NCBI GenBank assembly: GCA_035528995.1
Contig: DATKXO010000292.1
Location: 1-6,451, forward strand
DNA: 6,451 nt
Direction of reading: 5' to 3'
Source: DATKXO01 sp035528995
GTDB taxonomy: Bacteria > Planctomycetota > Phycisphaerae > UBA1845
A program made the position numbers and the translations under genes. The first letter of the stretch is position 1, and every line of letters starts with the position of its first letter. This document shows positions 5,945 through 6,451 of the stretch, in pieces. Under the pieces are notes generated by a model, which was not told the DNA's origin, did not search any database, and saw nothing but the letters and a program-made list of their open reading frames with translations.

Positions 5945-6426
5945 TGCACCGTCGCTTGTCCTGTGTCCGGATCGAGGGCGACGGCCTTCTGAATCAGTCC
6001 GACGCCAACGACGACCGAACCGCCGCTGTCGGGCACGCCGTAGCCGTCGAAACTCACGGCCGGGGATCCTCCAAAGTCGGCCGAGATCAAGTCCGCGCGA
6101 TACGGCCGCTTGTTGAAATCCACCAGGTAGTCCAGGGAGGCCTTGTCCAGGCCGCTGACGCCGGGGATCGACAATGTGTTGTTGGAAACGTCGAAGTTCA
6201 CAGTTACCGTGCTGCCGGAGGTGTACGCCGTGGACCGGGCCAAAGCCAGGTCGGCCACGATCCGCCGGGCGGCGGTCTCGGCGCGGTAGCGGGTGGCGGA
6301 GTTGGCGTATCGGGGAATGGCAATGGCGGCGAGGGTGGCCACGATCAGCAGGACCATGACCAGCTCGACCAGGGTGAAGGCACGGCGCGGCCGACCGTCC
6401 CAGCTCCGCGGTGCCAATCTGATCAT
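5941..6426 (-). CDS. GspH/FimT-like pseudopilin
   Basis: This 161-residue protein has a class III prepilin leader of 16 residues (MIRLAPRSWDGRPRRA). Cleavage before F17 gives FTLVE, with Glu +5 at E21. The residue at -1 is Ala rather than Gly, which prepilin peptidases tolerate and which is frequent in Planctomycetes pilin-like proteins. A hydrophobic helix follows (18-38, ending AIAIPRYA). Then come the long helix segment ETAARRIVADLALARSTAYTSGSTVTVNF (50-78) and a beta-rich head ending in GTVQ-like strands, as expected for GspH/FimT (about 150-190 residues). It is the first gene of the visible operon; its stop overlaps the next ATG by ATGA. A strong RBS stands upstream. GspG-like major pseudopilin is an alternative, but the ARSTAYTSGSTVTV pattern fits GspH better. 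Confidence 0.88.
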   Translation of the reverse strand: MIRLAPRSWDGRPRRAFTLVELVMVLLIVATLAAIAIPRYANSATRYRAETAARRIVADLALARSTAYTSGSTVTVNFDVSNNTLSIPGVSGLDKASLDYLVDFNKRPYRADLISADFGGSPAVSFDGYGVPDSGGSVVVGVGLIQKAVALDPDTGQATVQ

Positions 6427-6430
6427 AGCG

Positions 6431-6437
6431 CCTCTCC
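6431..6437 (-). promoter_or_regulatory. Ribosome binding site of the first pseudopilin gene
   Basis: On the - strand, GGAGAGG lies 4 bases before the ATG at 6426 and supports this start. Only 14 more bases remain in the window, so the operon promoter or any preceding gene is not visible. Confidence 0.65.
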
Positions 6438-6451
6438 AGCCGGACCGGGCC

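Overview
This is a GC-rich bacterial chromosomal window with five complete protein genes, one further gene cut off at its left edge, and the start of one at the right. The makeup suggests a Planctomycetes-type bacterium, probably a Phycisphaerae relative. The clues are prepilin leaders of the form RRA|FTLVE and G|LTLVE, pseudopilins with large extra domains, a tail-anchored TPR-like protein and a loosely packed layout. The lineage is an inference from protein style; no rRNA or marker gene is present. I saw no tRNA, rRNA, CRISPR array, insertion sequence or integrase.

Left part, + strand: the 3' end of a TPR-like, C-terminally membrane-anchored protein (2-832) is followed by about 270 bases without a convincing gene. 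That gap holds two GC-rich hairpins and a plausible sigma70-type promoter. Next comes a complete metal-dependent amidohydrolase of the imidazolonepropionase-like (COG1228) group (1103-2290). Its start is best placed at the ATG at 1103, not at an upstream in-frame TTG. Convergent to it, on the - strand, lies a small stand-alone CheY-like receiver (2426-2863).

Right part, - strand (6426 down to 3103): four tandem genes encode minor pilin/pseudopilin-type proteins. In transcription order they are a GspH/FimT-like protein, a GspJ/PilW-like protein, a GspI/PilV-like protein and a PilX/GspK-like protein. The first three are joined by 4-base ATGA overlaps and the fourth follows after 53 bases, so they look like one operon. 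A strong imperfect hairpin follows the last stop codon. The set resembles the minor pseudopilin tip complex of a type II secretion system or type IV pilus, but no ATPase, platform protein, secretin or prepilin peptidase is in the window.

The most unusual content is in that operon. The GspI/PilV-like protein carries about 210 extra C-terminal residues that read like a class I glutamine-amidotransferase-like (ThuA/BPL_N-like) alpha/beta fold without a visible nucleophile elbow. The GspJ/PilW-like protein appears to have a beta-sandwich (jelly-roll) module nested in its head domain. Together they suggest a pseudopilus or pilus tip carrying large, possibly binding, domains.
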